A stretch of 35,804 bases of DNA from an uncultured Roseburia sp. (GTDB lineage: Bacteria > Bacillota > Clostridia > Lachnospirales > Lachnospiraceae). Both the position numbers and the translations under genes were made by a program. The notes beneath the pieces were generated by a model that was not told the DNA's origin, made no database searches, and saw only the letters and a list, made by a program, of their open reading frames with translations. Location: contig CAKQXQ010000023.1 of the NCBI GenBank assembly GCA_934292805.1, positions 1 to 35,804 on the forward strand. The letters run 5' to 3'. Of this stretch, positions 8,546 to 17,750 are shown piece after piece (position 1 is the stretch's first letter; every line of letters begins with the position of its first letter).

Positions 8546-9166
8546 TTATGCTTCCTGTAAATGCTTCTTAACACGTTCAATCAGCATTTCAAGTGCTACT
8601 ATATTCTCTCCGCCTTCCGGAATAATGATATCTGCCATTCTTTTACTTGGTTCGACAAACTGCTCATGCATTGGTTTCACTGTAGTAAGATACTGTGAAA
8701 CAACACTGTCCAATGAACGTCCACGTTCTTTTACATCTCTTATGATCCTTCGCAAAATCCTCACATCTGCATCTGTGTCAACAAATACCTTGATGTCCAT
8801 AAGCTTGCAGAGTTCCGGTTCTGCAAAAATAAGAATTCCCTCCAGCACGATCACCGGTGCGGCATTCACGGCGATCGTTTCATCCGAACGATTATGGATC
8901 GTATAATCATATACCGGCATATTAACAGATTTTCCGTCCTTGAGCATTCTGATATGTTCACAGAGAAGATCTGTATCAAAGGCATCCGGATGATCATAAT
9001 TTAATTTACAGCGTTCTTCATAACACATCTCATCATGTCGTTTGTAATAATTATCATGACGAAGGATACTTACTTCATTGCTTCCAAAGCTTTCGACTAA
9101 TTTATCCGCGAGTGTTGTTTTCCCGCTTCCGGTTCCACCCGCAATTCCGATTAATATTGTTTCCAT
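8546..9166 (-). CDS. udk: uridine kinase
   Basis: 206 residues. It phosphorylates uridine and cytidine to the monophosphates. The P-loop GGTGSGKTT is near the N-terminus, the YDHPDAFD and YDYTIHNR motifs are typical of uridine kinases, and RRIIRDVKERGR is the lid region. The ATG at 9166 is preferred over a TTG six bases upstream, since AGAGGA is seven bases from the ATG and too close to the TTG. It follows the transporter genes closely, so imported nucleosides would be trapped by phosphorylation. Confidence 0.93.
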   Translation of the reverse strand: METILIGIAGGTGSGKTTLADKLVESFGSNEVSILRHDNYYKRHDEMCYEERCKLNYDHPDAFDTDLLCEHIRMLKDGKSVNMPVYDYTIHNRSDETIAVNAAPVIVLEGILIFAEPELCKLMDIKVFVDTDADVRILRRIIRDVKERGRSLDSVVSQYLTTVKPMHEQFVEPSKRMADIIIPEGGENIVALEMLIERVKKHLQEA

Positions 9167-9193
9167 CTGCAATTCCTCTTATTCTTACTGTGA

Positions 9194-10147
9194 TTATCTT
9201 GCGCCTTTATCGTAAGGAATACCTTCAGCTTTTGGAGCCTGGGAATTCTTTGAAGTGAATACAAGAACGATCAGTGTTGCAATATACGGAACCATCTTAT
9301 AAATATAACTTGGAATACCACTTGTACTTAAGAATGGTATAGAGGAATAAGTTGCTGCGATCGTCTTCATAAGTCCGAAGAACAAAGATGCTCCAAGAAT
9401 CTTTACCGGATGCCACTGTCCGAAAATCAAAACTGCAAGTGCGAGGAAACCGTAACCTGCTACAGATGCGTTAAAGTTCGTAGAAGTCGGAACGACGAAG
9501 ACAAGTCCGCCAAGTCCACCGAGTGCACCGGAAATAATAACTCCGGCATACTGCATTTTATATACATTGATACCAACGGAATCGGCTGCCTGTGGATGTT
9601 CTCCGCAGGATTTTAATCTGAGTCCGAATCTGGTGTAATACAAAACGATCGTTGAAATGATCAGAATTGCAAACCCAATATAAGTTGTGATGTAGGTGTT
9701 CTTGAAGAACAGATCACCGATCACAGGAATGTCTCCAAGCACCGGAACAGATGATATACGGAACGTATTTGTGAACTGGATCTGCTGTGTTCCTGTAATA
9801 CGTCTTGCAACGAAAATCGCAAAAGCAGGAGCAAACATATTCAAAGCTGTACCACTGATTGTCTGATCTGCCTTCATATTGATCGATGCAAATGCGTGGA
9901 ACAGTGAAAATACAATACCTGTACCTGCCGCGATCAGTATTGCAAGGATCAGCTGCAGCTGTCCGCTCATCCTGCCAGATGTAAGGCTGATGAACAGAAT
10001 ACTTGTGAAAGCTCCCATGATCATAATACCTTCCAGTGCAATATTAATAATACCGGAACGTTCTGAGAACATGCCTCCTAAAGCAACCAAAAGCAGCGGG
10101 ATCGTAAAGAACATTGCCTGCTGAAATACCATATATACTGTGTTCAT
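9194..10147 (-). CDS. nupQ: nucleoside ABC transporter permease (NupQ type)
   Basis: 317 residues, mostly hydrophobic with about eight to ten membrane segments. It belongs to the BPD_transp_2 permease family of ribose and nucleoside importers; GIINIALEGIMIMGAF near residues 32-47 is the conserved N-terminal motif of this subfamily. It follows the other permease by two bases. The gene order lipoprotein, ATPase, permease, permease matches B. subtilis nupNOPQ. Nucleoside specificity is inferred from family and from the adjacent udk. Confidence 0.88.
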   Translation of the reverse strand: MNTVYMVFQQAMFFTIPLLLVALGGMFSERSGIINIALEGIMIMGAFTSILFISLTSGRMSGQLQLILAILIAAGTGIVFSLFHAFASINMKADQTISGTALNMFAPAFAIFVARRITGTQQIQFTNTFRISSVPVLGDIPVIGDLFFKNTYITTYIGFAILIISTIVLYYTRFGLRLKSCGEHPQAADSVGINVYKMQYAGVIISGALGGLGGLVFVVPTSTNFNASVAGYGFLALAVLIFGQWHPVKILGASLFFGLMKTIAATYSSIPFLSTSGIPSYIYKMVPYIATLIVLVFTSKNSQAPKAEGIPYDKGAR

Positions 10148-10149
10148 GT

Positions 10150-11271
10150 TTATTTACCATCCTTTCCCTGTTCCAAACCTGATGATTCCGGTTTGGAAAG
10201 CTGTTTCTCTGCTCTGTTTTTCCTGATTTTTAAAATAAAGCCACGCACAAATAAAGAGAATGCTGAGAAGTAAATAATCACAGCAATAATAATATCAATA
10301 ATCTCAGTCGAGAAATTTAATAACTGTAAATAAAATCCTCCCGCAGTAATGTATGCAATAAATAATCCTGCAAACAATACACCAATCGGATTCGATAAGC
10401 CAAGCAGTGCAACGGAAATACCGGTAAATCCTTCTGAAGCAAGTATATCTTCAATAACAATATGCTTTCCGGAGCCGGCAAGATATAAAAGACCTCCCGC
10501 CAGTGCTGAAAGACCTCCTGCGATCGCCATTGAGAGAATAATATTGCGCTTTTCATTCATGCCTGCATATTTGCTGGCATCTGCATTAAATCCGGCAGCT
10601 TTTAATTCATAGCCAAAGATTGTTTTCTGTAAAATAATATAGATCACAATAACAGCAATTACGGAAATGATAAATCCTCCATTAACGCTGGATCCAGCAA
10701 ACAGACTGTCAAGTCCCATTTTCGGCACATTTGCAGTTTTTGCAACATCTTTGGAATAATTGCGGATCTTATCATAAAGTCCTGTATTGGTAGATACGAG
10801 GAAGTTCACCAGATACATTCCGATATAGTTCATCATGATGCAGGAAATAACTTCATTTACATTAAAAAATGCCTTGAAAATTCCCGGAACAGCTCCCCAG
10901 ATCATTCCTGCAATAATTGCAGCAACAAGTGCCACTACCCACTGGATCGGACCTAGCGAACCGCACTTGATTCCAACATAAACAGCCGCAAACCCTCCAA
11001 TGATAAACTGTCCGGATGCACCGATGTTAAATAACCCTGTCTTAAATGCAAATCCAACGGAAAGACCTGTCAGAATGATCGGTGTCGCATAATAAAGCAC
11101 CTGTCCGATTCCTTTCATCCCATGTGTTACAGGTCCGGTTATGATCGTTGCAAATCCGGCAGCCGCCTGGGATGGATTACTGATCAGTAAAATGATAAAA
11201 CCTACCAGAAGACCAACAATAATTGCAAATAATGATGACAGGAATCCAAGATTGTCCTTTTTCTTCTTCAT
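10150..11271 (-). CDS. nupP: nucleoside ABC transporter permease (NupP type)
   Basis: 373 residues, with about ten membrane segments and a charged cytosolic C-terminal tail. The segment GLSVGFAFKTGLFNIGASGQ is the typical NupP-type signature. It lies two bases after the ATPase gene and two before the second permease, so translation is probably coupled. It would form the transmembrane channel with its partner permease. Confidence 0.88.
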   Translation of the reverse strand: MKKKKDNLGFLSSLFAIIVGLLVGFIILLISNPSQAAAGFATIITGPVTHGMKGIGQVLYYATPIILTGLSVGFAFKTGLFNIGASGQFIIGGFAAVYVGIKCGSLGPIQWVVALVAAIIAGMIWGAVPGIFKAFFNVNEVISCIMMNYIGMYLVNFLVSTNTGLYDKIRNYSKDVAKTANVPKMGLDSLFAGSSVNGGFIISVIAVIVIYIILQKTIFGYELKAAGFNADASKYAGMNEKRNIILSMAIAGGLSALAGGLLYLAGSGKHIVIEDILASEGFTGISVALLGLSNPIGVLFAGLFIAYITAGGFYLQLLNFSTEIIDIIIAVIIYFSAFSLFVRGFILKIRKNRAEKQLSKPESSGLEQGKDGK

Positions 11272-11273
11272 AA

Positions 11274-12806
11274 TTAGTTCTTATCTCCTTTCTTAGAACC
11301 TGCCATATAAAGTCCAAGCTCCTGTATGGTTGTCTGTTTCGGATCGAGTTCGCCGACGATCTCGCCTTCATAGATCACAAGGATCCGGTCACTTAAATTC
11401 ATAACCTCTTCTAATTCCAGTGATACCAATAATACTGCTGCTCCCTCATCACGCTCCTTAACGATCTGCTTATGGATAAATTCGATCGCACCAACGTCAA
11501 GGCCTCGTGTTGGCTGTACAGCGACAAGAAGATCATGTGCTTTGGTAAGTTCTCTTGCAATGATCGCTTTCTGCTGGTTACCACCGGACATGCTTCTTGT
11601 GATCGTCTCAGCACCCTGTCCACTTCTGATATCGTATTCTTTAATAAGTTCTTCTGCGTATTGTTCTACAGCATCTTTTTTGATAAATCCATGATTCTGG
11701 AAACGTGGTTCAAAGTAATCCTGAAGAACAAGATTATCTTCCAGTGAATAGTCAAGAACCAGTCCATGCTTGTGCCTGTCTTCCGGAATATGTGACATAC
11801 CATGTGTGTTGCGGTAACGGATGGATTCTTTTGTGATATCTTTGCCATTAAGAGTGATCGTTCCTCCGTCTGCCTTACTCATTCCGGTAATCGCTTCTAC
11901 CAATTCAGATTGTCCGTTTCCGTCAATGCCGGCGATACATACGATCTCGCCCCCACGTACCTGAAGAGAAACATTATTGATCACATCTTTACTGTGTCCC
12001 TGTTTCTTATCGCGAACGGTAAGATTTCTGACATCGAGCACAACATCTGCAGGCTCTGCTGCCTTTTTCTCAACTGTAAGCTGTACTTTATGACCAACCA
12101 TCATTTCAGAAAGAGCCTCTTTGTCTGTTGTCTTTACATCTACGGTACCAATGTATCTGCCGCGGCGGAGAACAGAGCATCTGTCTGCTACAGCTTTGAT
12201 CTCATTGAGCTTATGAGTGATAAAGATAATTGATTTGCCTTCACTTACAAGTTCTTTCATGATCGACATCAGCTCATCGATCTCCTGTGGTGTCAATACC
12301 GCAGTCGGCTCGTCGAAAATAAGAATATCATTATCACGGTAAAGCATCTTGAGAATCTCCACTCTTTGCTGCATTCCGACTGTGATATCCTCGATCTTAG
12401 CATCCGGATCAACAGAAAGATGGTACTTTTCACTTAATGCAATGACCTTTTGTCTGGCTTTTTTCATTTCAAGAAAACCATATCTGGTATCTTCTTTACC
12501 AAGAACGATATTCTGTAAAACCGTAAAATTGTGTACCAGTTTAAAATGCTGGTGTACCATTCCGATACCGAGTTCATTTGCATCCAGAGGATTGTTGATC
12601 TGTACCTCTTTTCCACGCACCTTAATACAGCCTCCATCCGGCTGATATAATCCGAACAGTACACTCATAAGAGTGGATTTTCCTGCTCCGTTTTCTCCGA
12701 GGAGTGCGTGGATCTCACCCTTTTTGATCTGAAGCGTAATATTATCATTCGCCTTGATCCCCGGGAATTCTTTTGTTATGCCTAACATTTCAATGATATA
12801 GTCCAT
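11274..12806 (-). CDS. nupO: nucleoside ABC transporter ATP-binding protein, two nucleotide-binding domains (NupO type)
   Basis: 510 residues with two fused ABC domains. The first has a full Walker A, GENGAGKST, at 37-45, and Walker B LIFDEPTA, with a degenerate signature (VGMQQRVE). The second has a degenerate Walker A (GIDGNGQSE) and a good signature, MSGGNQQK. This asymmetry is the norm in RbsA/NupO-type importers, not a defect. It follows the lipoprotein gene after a hairpin at 12879-12904. Confidence 0.92.
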   Translation of the reverse strand: MDYIIEMLGITKEFPGIKANDNITLQIKKGEIHALLGENGAGKSTLMSVLFGLYQPDGGCIKVRGKEVQINNPLDANELGIGMVHQHFKLVHNFTVLQNIVLGKEDTRYGFLEMKKARQKVIALSEKYHLSVDPDAKIEDITVGMQQRVEILKMLYRDNDILIFDEPTAVLTPQEIDELMSIMKELVSEGKSIIFITHKLNEIKAVADRCSVLRRGRYIGTVDVKTTDKEALSEMMVGHKVQLTVEKKAAEPADVVLDVRNLTVRDKKQGHSKDVINNVSLQVRGGEIVCIAGIDGNGQSELVEAITGMSKADGGTITLNGKDITKESIRYRNTHGMSHIPEDRHKHGLVLDYSLEDNLVLQDYFEPRFQNHGFIKKDAVEQYAEELIKEYDIRSGQGAETITRSMSGGNQQKAIIARELTKAHDLLVAVQPTRGLDVGAIEFIHKQIVKERDEGAAVLLVSLELEEVMNLSDRILVIYEGEIVGELDPKQTTIQELGLYMAGSKKGDKN

Positions 12807-12878
12807 AAAAAGGTCTCCGTCTTCTTATTATTACATCCTCACCGGATGCGGTCGTTTAATATACTTATTGTAATACAA

Positions 12879-12904
12879 AAGGGATGCCCATACAAGCATC
12901 CCTT
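12879..12904 (-). terminator. intercistronic hairpin between lipoprotein and ATPase genes
   Basis: Nine-base perfect arms AAGGGATGC and GCATCCCTT with an eight-base loop, followed on the minus strand by TTTTGTATTAC. It lies 39 bases after the lipoprotein stop. The short T run suggests a partial terminator or mRNA-stabilising hairpin, which would give more lipoprotein than ATPase and permease. Confidence 0.7.
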
Positions 12905-12942
12905 CAAGCTTTTTCTACAAAATATTACAATTCATGCAAGTA

Positions 12943-14079
12943 TTACTGTACATAGTTTACAGTTACATTGCTAAGTTCAAGATCTGATACTTCTTTCTCA
13001 ACATCGTTGTCAATTGTAATTTCTCCGGCAACTAATTTTGCAAATACCTCATCATAATCTGCCTGTGAGAATGTATTGAATTTTGCTGTATCCATTGCAA
13101 TACCAACACCGTCGTTTGCTGCATCAAATACAGTTGTCTTTCCGCCTGGGAAAGAACCATCGTATGCTGCTTTGATCGCATCATATACAGAATTGGATAA
13201 CATCTTCATTGCAGAAGTGATAACTGTATCAGACTCAGAAGACTGGTCAACGTCAACACCGATTACTTTTGCATTATCGCTTGCTTCTGCTGCTGCCATT
13301 ACAGAGTTACCTACAGAACCACCGCATGCAAAGATCACTTCTGTGCCTGCCTGATACCATCCTGTAGCCATGGACTGTGCTTCCGGAGTAGCTTCAAAAG
13401 ATCCTGTATATGTGTAAGTAACATCAACGTCAACACCTAACTCTTTTGCTGCATAGTCTGCACCTGCAAGATATCCGTATCCGTAGCGGATAACTGCAGG
13501 AAGAGCCATACCACCCATGAATCCGAGTTTTGTATAACCATCTTTTACAGCTGCATAGCCGGCAAGGAAACCAGCCTGGTCTTCCTCATATAATACAGCC
13601 ATTGTATTCTCTGCTGTTGCATAGTTAGATTCAGCATCATGTGGCTCACCATCGATCAGGATGAACTTTACATCCGGATACTGTGTCTGCATGTTGTAGA
13701 TTGGTTCCTCAAATAAGAATCCCGGGCAGACGATAACCTTAGCGCCACCTTCGATAGCTAATGCGATCGTCTCCTGGAAAGAATCTGTTGTTGCCTCTGC
13801 TGATTTATAGTATTTGTAAGCCACACCATTCTCGTCACCGTATTTCTTAACGCCTTCCCATGATCCCTGGTTGAATGACTTGTCATCAATCGTTCCTACG
13901 TCGATTACAAGTGCAAGCTCATATCCGTCTGTGCCTGTTTCGTCACCTGCGGCTTCTGTAGATGGTGCTGCGTTGTCCCCTGTTGTTTTGTCAGCAGTTC
14001 CGTTGTCAGATCCACATCCAGCGAATAAAGTTGCTGTCATTGCTGCTGCGAGCAGTAAGCTCATCACTTTTTTCTTCAT
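12943..14079 (-). CDS. nupN: BMP-family nucleoside-binding lipoprotein
   Basis: 378 residues. The start at 14079 is fixed by AGGAGGAA eight bases upstream and by the lipoprotein signal peptide (MKKKVMSLLLAAAMTATLFA, lipobox LFAGC, acylated C22). A longer open frame starting at 14259 runs through the tRNA gene and is rejected. A low-complexity Thr/Ala/Asp/Gly-rich linker follows the cysteine, then the BMP (basic membrane protein) fold with ALVIDVGTIDDKSFNQ, the family's start motif. It is the extracellular binding component of the nup importer. It probably has its own leader, containing a long inverted repeat at 14132-14174. Confidence 0.93.
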   Translation of the reverse strand: MKKKVMSLLLAAAMTATLFAGCGSDNGTADKTTGDNAAPSTEAAGDETGTDGYELALVIDVGTIDDKSFNQGSWEGVKKYGDENGVAYKYYKSAEATTDSFQETIALAIEGGAKVIVCPGFLFEEPIYNMQTQYPDVKFILIDGEPHDAESNYATAENTMAVLYEEDQAGFLAGYAAVKDGYTKLGFMGGMALPAVIRYGYGYLAGADYAAKELGVDVDVTYTYTGSFEATPEAQSMATGWYQAGTEVIFACGGSVGNSVMAAAEASDNAKVIGVDVDQSSESDTVITSAMKMLSNSVYDAIKAAYDGSFPGGKTTVFDAANDGVGIAMDTAKFNTFSQADYDEVFAKLVAGEITIDNDVEKEVSDLELSNVTVNYVQ

Positions 14080-14131
14080 ATTATGTTCCTCCTTTTTTGA
14101 AACAGAGATCTCTGCTTCATAAATATTGTCT

Positions 14132-14174
14132 GTTATAAGCTGTACTGCATAATATGATATGCACAGCTTATAAC
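14132..14174. repeat. 12-bp perfect inverted repeat in the bmp leader
   Basis: GTTATAAGCTGT at 14132-14143 and ACAGCTTATAAC at 14163-14174 pair perfectly, with an inner GCATA/TATGC pair at 14147-14151 and 14158-14162. It lies between the tRNA terminator and the lipoprotein gene. It could be an operator or a leader RNA hairpin. A second 12-bp palindrome, CAGAGATCTCTG, is at 14103-14114, just before the ribosome site. Confidence 0.55.
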
Positions 14175-14191
14175 TGTCGCATAAATAAAAT

Positions 14192-14216
14192 CTCCCAGTA
14201 TTAAAAATACTGAGAG
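14192..14216 (-). terminator. terminator of tRNA-Thr
   Basis: Arms CTCCCAGTATT and AATACTGAGAG (11 positions, one G-U pair on the minus-strand RNA) with a three-base loop, followed on the minus strand by ATTTTATTTA. It begins 12 bases after the tRNA 3' end. Confidence 0.75.
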
Positions 14217-14227
14217 AATTATTTATA

Positions 14228-14300
<73 letters not shown>

Positions 14301-14324
14301 AAGGCATATGTGCCATACATTTGT

Positions 14325-14352
14325 ATTATACTGATAAATTTAAAAATTGCAA
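14325..14352 (-). promoter_or_regulatory. tRNA-Thr promoter
   Basis: TTGCAA at 14347-14352 and a perfect TATAAT at 14325-14330, 16 bp apart, on the minus strand. Transcription would begin about 18 bases before the mature tRNA 5' end. Confidence 0.7.
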
Positions 14353-14395
14353 CCGTTTTTTTCAGAATTTTCTAACTTTTTTTACAAGGTATCTA

Positions 14396-14423
14396 TTGAC
14401 TTTTTGTTTTTACATTATACAAT
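14396..14423 (+). promoter_or_regulatory. promoter of the XRE-pot operon
   Basis: TTGACT at 14396-14401 and TACAAT at 14418-14423, 16 bp apart. The leader to the regulator ATG at 14502 is about 70 bases and holds an inverted repeat at 14436-14452. Confidence 0.6.
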
Positions 14424-14435
14424 AGTTAATGGTTT

Positions 14436-14452
14436 GTTTAGTAATTGTAAAC
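14436..14452. repeat. small inverted repeat, possible operator of the XRE-pot operon
   Basis: GTTTA and TAAAC separated by seven bases, located just past the predicted transcription start. The site would suit autorepression by the first gene product. Short arms in AT-rich DNA make this tentative. Confidence 0.3.
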
Positions 14453-14501
14453 TTTTTGTAATCAATAAGGATTTGTTATTTTATAATATGGAGGCTGCTT
14501 T

Positions 14502-15041
14502 ATGGATATCGGGAAACGCATGAAAGAGCTTCGAATCCAATATGGTCTGACCCAGCAGGAGCTGGCTGACCGTTCCGAGCTGACCAAGGGATTTATCTCC
14601 CAGCTGGAGCGCAACCAGAATACTCCTTCTATCGGTACACTGCTTGATATCATACAGTGTCTCGGTACTACCCCTGCCGAGTTTTTTACAGATGAGGAAC
14701 CGGAGCAGATCGTCTTCAAAAACGAAGACTATTTTACCAAGATAGACGAAGAGAAAAAGCACATCATCGAATGGGTCGTTCCAAATGCCCAGAAAGATGC
14801 AATGGAACCGGTAAGACTGACTTTAAAAGCCGGCGGATGTTCCGAAGTGATGCTCCCTCATTCCGGTGAAGAATTTGGTTACCTTATAAAAGGAAGCGTA
14901 AAAGTGTGTTATGGTGGGAAGTCTTATTCTCTTCATGCCGGGGAGGCGTTTTATTTTAAGGCGGATAAAAAACACTATATTGAAAATACAGGAAATCGCG
15001 ATGCGATACTGATCTGGGTATCGACTCCGCCAAGTTTTTAA
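14502..15041 (+). CDS. XRE-family HTH plus cupin transcriptional regulator
   Basis: 179 residues. An N-terminal XRE helix-turn-helix spans about residues 5-60 (GLTQQELADRSELTKGFISQLERN), and a C-terminal cupin domain lies from about 105 to 175 (around HSGEEFGYLIKGSV). This is the PuuR-like architecture often seen beside polyamine genes. GGAGG precedes the ATG. The gene is 31 bases before potA on the same strand, so it is probably the operon's own regulator, with the cupin sensing a small ligand, plausibly a polyamine. Confidence 0.88.
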   Translation: MDIGKRMKELRIQYGLTQQELADRSELTKGFISQLERNQNTPSIGTLLDIIQCLGTTPAEFFTDEEPEQIVFKNEDYFTKIDEEKKHIIEWVVPNAQKDAMEPVRLTLKAGGCSEVMLPHSGEEFGYLIKGSVKVCYGGKSYSLHAGEAFYFKADKKHYIENTGNRDAILIWVSTPPSF

Positions 15042-15072
15042 CTATCAGATATATTGAAAGGAACTTTTAACA

Positions 15073-16146
15073 ATGAGCAAAAAACTGATCAATTTTGTGA
15101 ATATTTCCAAATCCTATGGAGACAACCTTGTTTTAGACGAATTAAATCTCTATATCCGCGAGAATGAATTTATTACTCTTCTCGGACCGTCCGGCTGCGG
15201 AAAGACAACTACTTTAAGAATTCTGGGTGGATTTGAAACCCCGGATCAGGGACAGGTTATTTTTGATGGAGCAGATATCACGAATCTCCCTCCTAATAAG
15301 CGGAACCTCAATACGGTATTCCAGAAATACGCATTATTTCCGCATATGTCTATTGCAGAAAATATTGCATTCGGTTTAAAGATCAACAAAAAAAGCAAGG
15401 AATATATAAATGATAAGATCAAATACGCTTTGAAACTGGTAAACCTTGATGGCTTTGAGAACCGGTCGATTGATTCCTTAAGCGGCGGCCAGCAGCAGCG
15501 TATTGCGATCGCCCGTGCGATCGTAAATGAACCGAAGGTACTTCTGCTTGATGAGCCGCTTGGAGCTCTTGATCTTAAGCTCAGACAGGACATGCAATAC
15601 GAACTGATCCGTCTGAAAAATGAACTTGGCATCACATTCGTATATGTCACCCACGATCAGGAAGAAGCTCTTACGATGTCTGATACCATTGTTGTCATGA
15701 ACCAGGGTTACATTCAGCAGATCGGAACACCTGAAATGATCTACAATGAACCTACCAATGCATTTGTTGCAGATTTTATCGGTGACAGTAACATTATTGA
15801 CGGAATGATGATAAAGGACAAAGTCGTTGAAATCCTTGGTGTGAAAATACCATGTGTCGATGAAGGATTCGGAAACAATACACCGGTTGACGTTGTTATC
15901 CGCCCGGAAGATATTGAAATCGTTGCACCTGATAAGGGATTTATGGAGGGCGATATCACATCTGTTATTTTCAAAGGAGTTCATTATGAGATAGAGATCA
16001 TGGCCAATGGTTATGAGTGGCTTGTCCATACCACACTTTTACATAATGTAGGTGAACATGTCGGTATCAATGTGATTCCTTTCAATATCCAGATTATGAA
16101 CAAACCGGAATCAGAAGACGAGGAGGCAGTAGAAATCGATGCGTAA
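15073..16146 (+). CDS. potA: spermidine/putrescine ABC transporter ATP-binding protein
   Basis: 357 residues. It energises polyamine import on the inner face of the membrane. Walker A GPSGCGKTT is at 38-46, the signature LSGGQQQR at 136-143, Walker B VLLLDEPLGALD at about 156-167, and a C-terminal TOBE-like region follows residue 240. It overlaps the start of potB by eight bases, so translation is coupled. Confidence 0.95.
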   Translation: MSKKLINFVNISKSYGDNLVLDELNLYIRENEFITLLGPSGCGKTTTLRILGGFETPDQGQVIFDGADITNLPPNKRNLNTVFQKYALFPHMSIAENIAFGLKINKKSKEYINDKIKYALKLVNLDGFENRSIDSLSGGQQQRIAIARAIVNEPKVLLLDEPLGALDLKLRQDMQYELIRLKNELGITFVYVTHDQEEALTMSDTIVVMNQGYIQQIGTPEMIYNEPTNAFVADFIGDSNIIDGMMIKDKVVEILGVKIPCVDEGFGNNTPVDVVIRPEDIEIVAPDKGFMEGDITSVIFKGVHYEIEIMANGYEWLVHTTLLHNVGEHVGINVIPFNIQIMNKPESEDEEAVEIDA

Positions 16147-16963
16147 CTTGGGAAGACAATTATTTGCCGGTCCGTATCTTTTATGGATCATCGGCTTTAT
16201 CCTTCTTCCGCTTGCAATGATCATTTATTATGCATTTACAACGTCAGGCGGAGCTTTTACTCTTGATAATATTGCTGCGATTGCCGATCCGGTACATGTA
16301 AAATCCATACTGCTTGCACTGCGGCTTGCGGTTATAAGCACAGTTGTCTGTCTTCTTCTTGCTTATCCGCTTGCGATGATTTTAAACGGATTAAAAATCA
16401 AACAGCAAGGATTTGTTGTATTTATTTTTATTCTTCCGATGTGGATGAACTTCATGCTCAGGATTCTTGCATGGAAGCTCTTATTATCCAACAACGGAAT
16501 CGTGAATGCCATCTTCCATTTTCTTGGATTTGGTACGGTAAAGATGTTAAATACACAGACAGCGGTTGTATTTGGTATGGTTTATGATTTTCTTCCTTTT
16601 ATGATCCTGCCGATTTACAATGCCATGGCAAAGATTAAAAACGATGTGATCGAAGCTGCGAAAGACCTCGGTGCCAGTGATATCCTGATTTTATTCAAAA
16701 TCATTATCCCGCTCACTTTATCCGGGATCATAAGCGGTGTCATTATGGTCTTTGTCCCGGCTCTTACTTCCTTTGTCATCTCGGATCTTCTCGGCGGTGG
16801 CAAGGTCCTTCTGATCGGTAATGTGATCGAACAGGAATTTATGCAGAGCTCCAACTGGAATCTTGGTTCAGGACTTTCAGTCGTATTAATGATTTTCGTC
16901 ATCGCAAGTATGGCACTTATGAATATATTCGATAAAGACGGCGGAGGAAATGCTGTATGGTAA
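16139..16963 (+). CDS. potB: spermidine/putrescine ABC transporter permease
   Basis: 274 residues with about six membrane segments. The EAA loop (EAAKDLGASDILILFKIIIP, near residues 178-197) is the contact site for PotA. It overlaps potA by eight bases and potC by seven. Together with PotC it forms the channel. Confidence 0.93.
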   Translation: MRNLGRQLFAGPYLLWIIGFILLPLAMIIYYAFTTSGGAFTLDNIAAIADPVHVKSILLALRLAVISTVVCLLLAYPLAMILNGLKIKQQGFVVFIFILPMWMNFMLRILAWKLLLSNNGIVNAIFHFLGFGTVKMLNTQTAVVFGMVYDFLPFMILPIYNAMAKIKNDVIEAAKDLGASDILILFKIIIPLTLSGIISGVIMVFVPALTSFVISDLLGGGKVLLIGNVIEQEFMQSSNWNLGSGLSVVLMIFVIASMALMNIFDKDGGGNAVW

Positions 16964-17736
16964 AAAAAGCAATATCAAGAATTTATCTTGCTCTCATATT
17001 TTTATTTTTATATCTGCCGATCCTTGTATTGATCGTACTCTCTTTCAATAACTCCAAATCAAGAGTTGTATGGGGAGGCTTCACTCTCAAATGGTATGCA
17101 AAATGTTTCCAGAACGAAACGATCATGAATGCATTTACAACAACTGTGCAGATCACACTTGCTGCCGCAATTATTTCAACCATTCTCGGAACACTTGCTG
17201 CGATCGGTATCAGTGCTATGAAAAAAAAGAACAAAGCCATTTTTTTAGGAGCTACGAATATCCCTCTTCTGAATGCAGATATTGTTACCGGTATCTCTAT
17301 GATGCTTTTGTTTGTAAAATTTATGAATCTCGGATTTGTGACAGTATTGATCGCTCACATCACTTTCGATATTCCGTATGTGATCTTAAATGTCCTGCCA
17401 AAATTAAATCAGGCGAACCGTTATACTTACGAAGCGGCATTGGATCTTGGAGCGACACCGGTATATGCCTTCTTCAAAATCACCTGGCCTGAAATTAAAT
17501 CAGGTGTATTTTCAGGATTTTTAATGGCTGTCACTATGTCTCTGGATGATTTTTCCATTACCTTCTTTACAAAAGGGGCTGGTGTAAATACACTTTCTAC
17601 AATGCTCTACACTGAGCTTCGAAAGGGAATCCGTCCGGAATTATATGCTTTATCAACCATTTTATTTTTACTTGCTTTTCTGTTACTGCTTATTATGAAC
17701 CGTCGTTCCGGTGATGTTAATAAGACAGCAATGTAG
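16957..17736 (+). CDS. potC: spermidine/putrescine ABC transporter permease
   Basis: 259 residues with about six membrane segments. The EAA loop EAALDLGATPVYAFFKITWP is around residue 150-170. It is the partner of potB, preceded by GGCGGAGGAA within the potB end. It is followed 14 bases later by potD. Confidence 0.93.
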   Translation: MVKKAISRIYLALIFLFLYLPILVLIVLSFNNSKSRVVWGGFTLKWYAKCFQNETIMNAFTTTVQITLAAAIISTILGTLAAIGISAMKKKNKAIFLGATNIPLLNADIVTGISMMLLFVKFMNLGFVTVLIAHITFDIPYVILNVLPKLNQANRYTYEAALDLGATPVYAFFKITWPEIKSGVFSGFLMAVTMSLDDFSITFFTKGAGVNTLSTMLYTELRKGIRPELYALSTILFLLAFLLLLIMNRRSGDVNKTAM

Positions 17737-17750
17737 TTTTGGAGGAAATT

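Noticed and set aside
11900..11960. Degenerate second Walker A of the nucleoside ATPase as a sign of decay
   Set aside because: Asymmetric domains are normal in the RbsA/NupO family.
14080..14227. A purine riboswitch before the nucleoside operon
   Set aside because: The inverted repeat does not show the three-way junction or conserved loop bases of that class.
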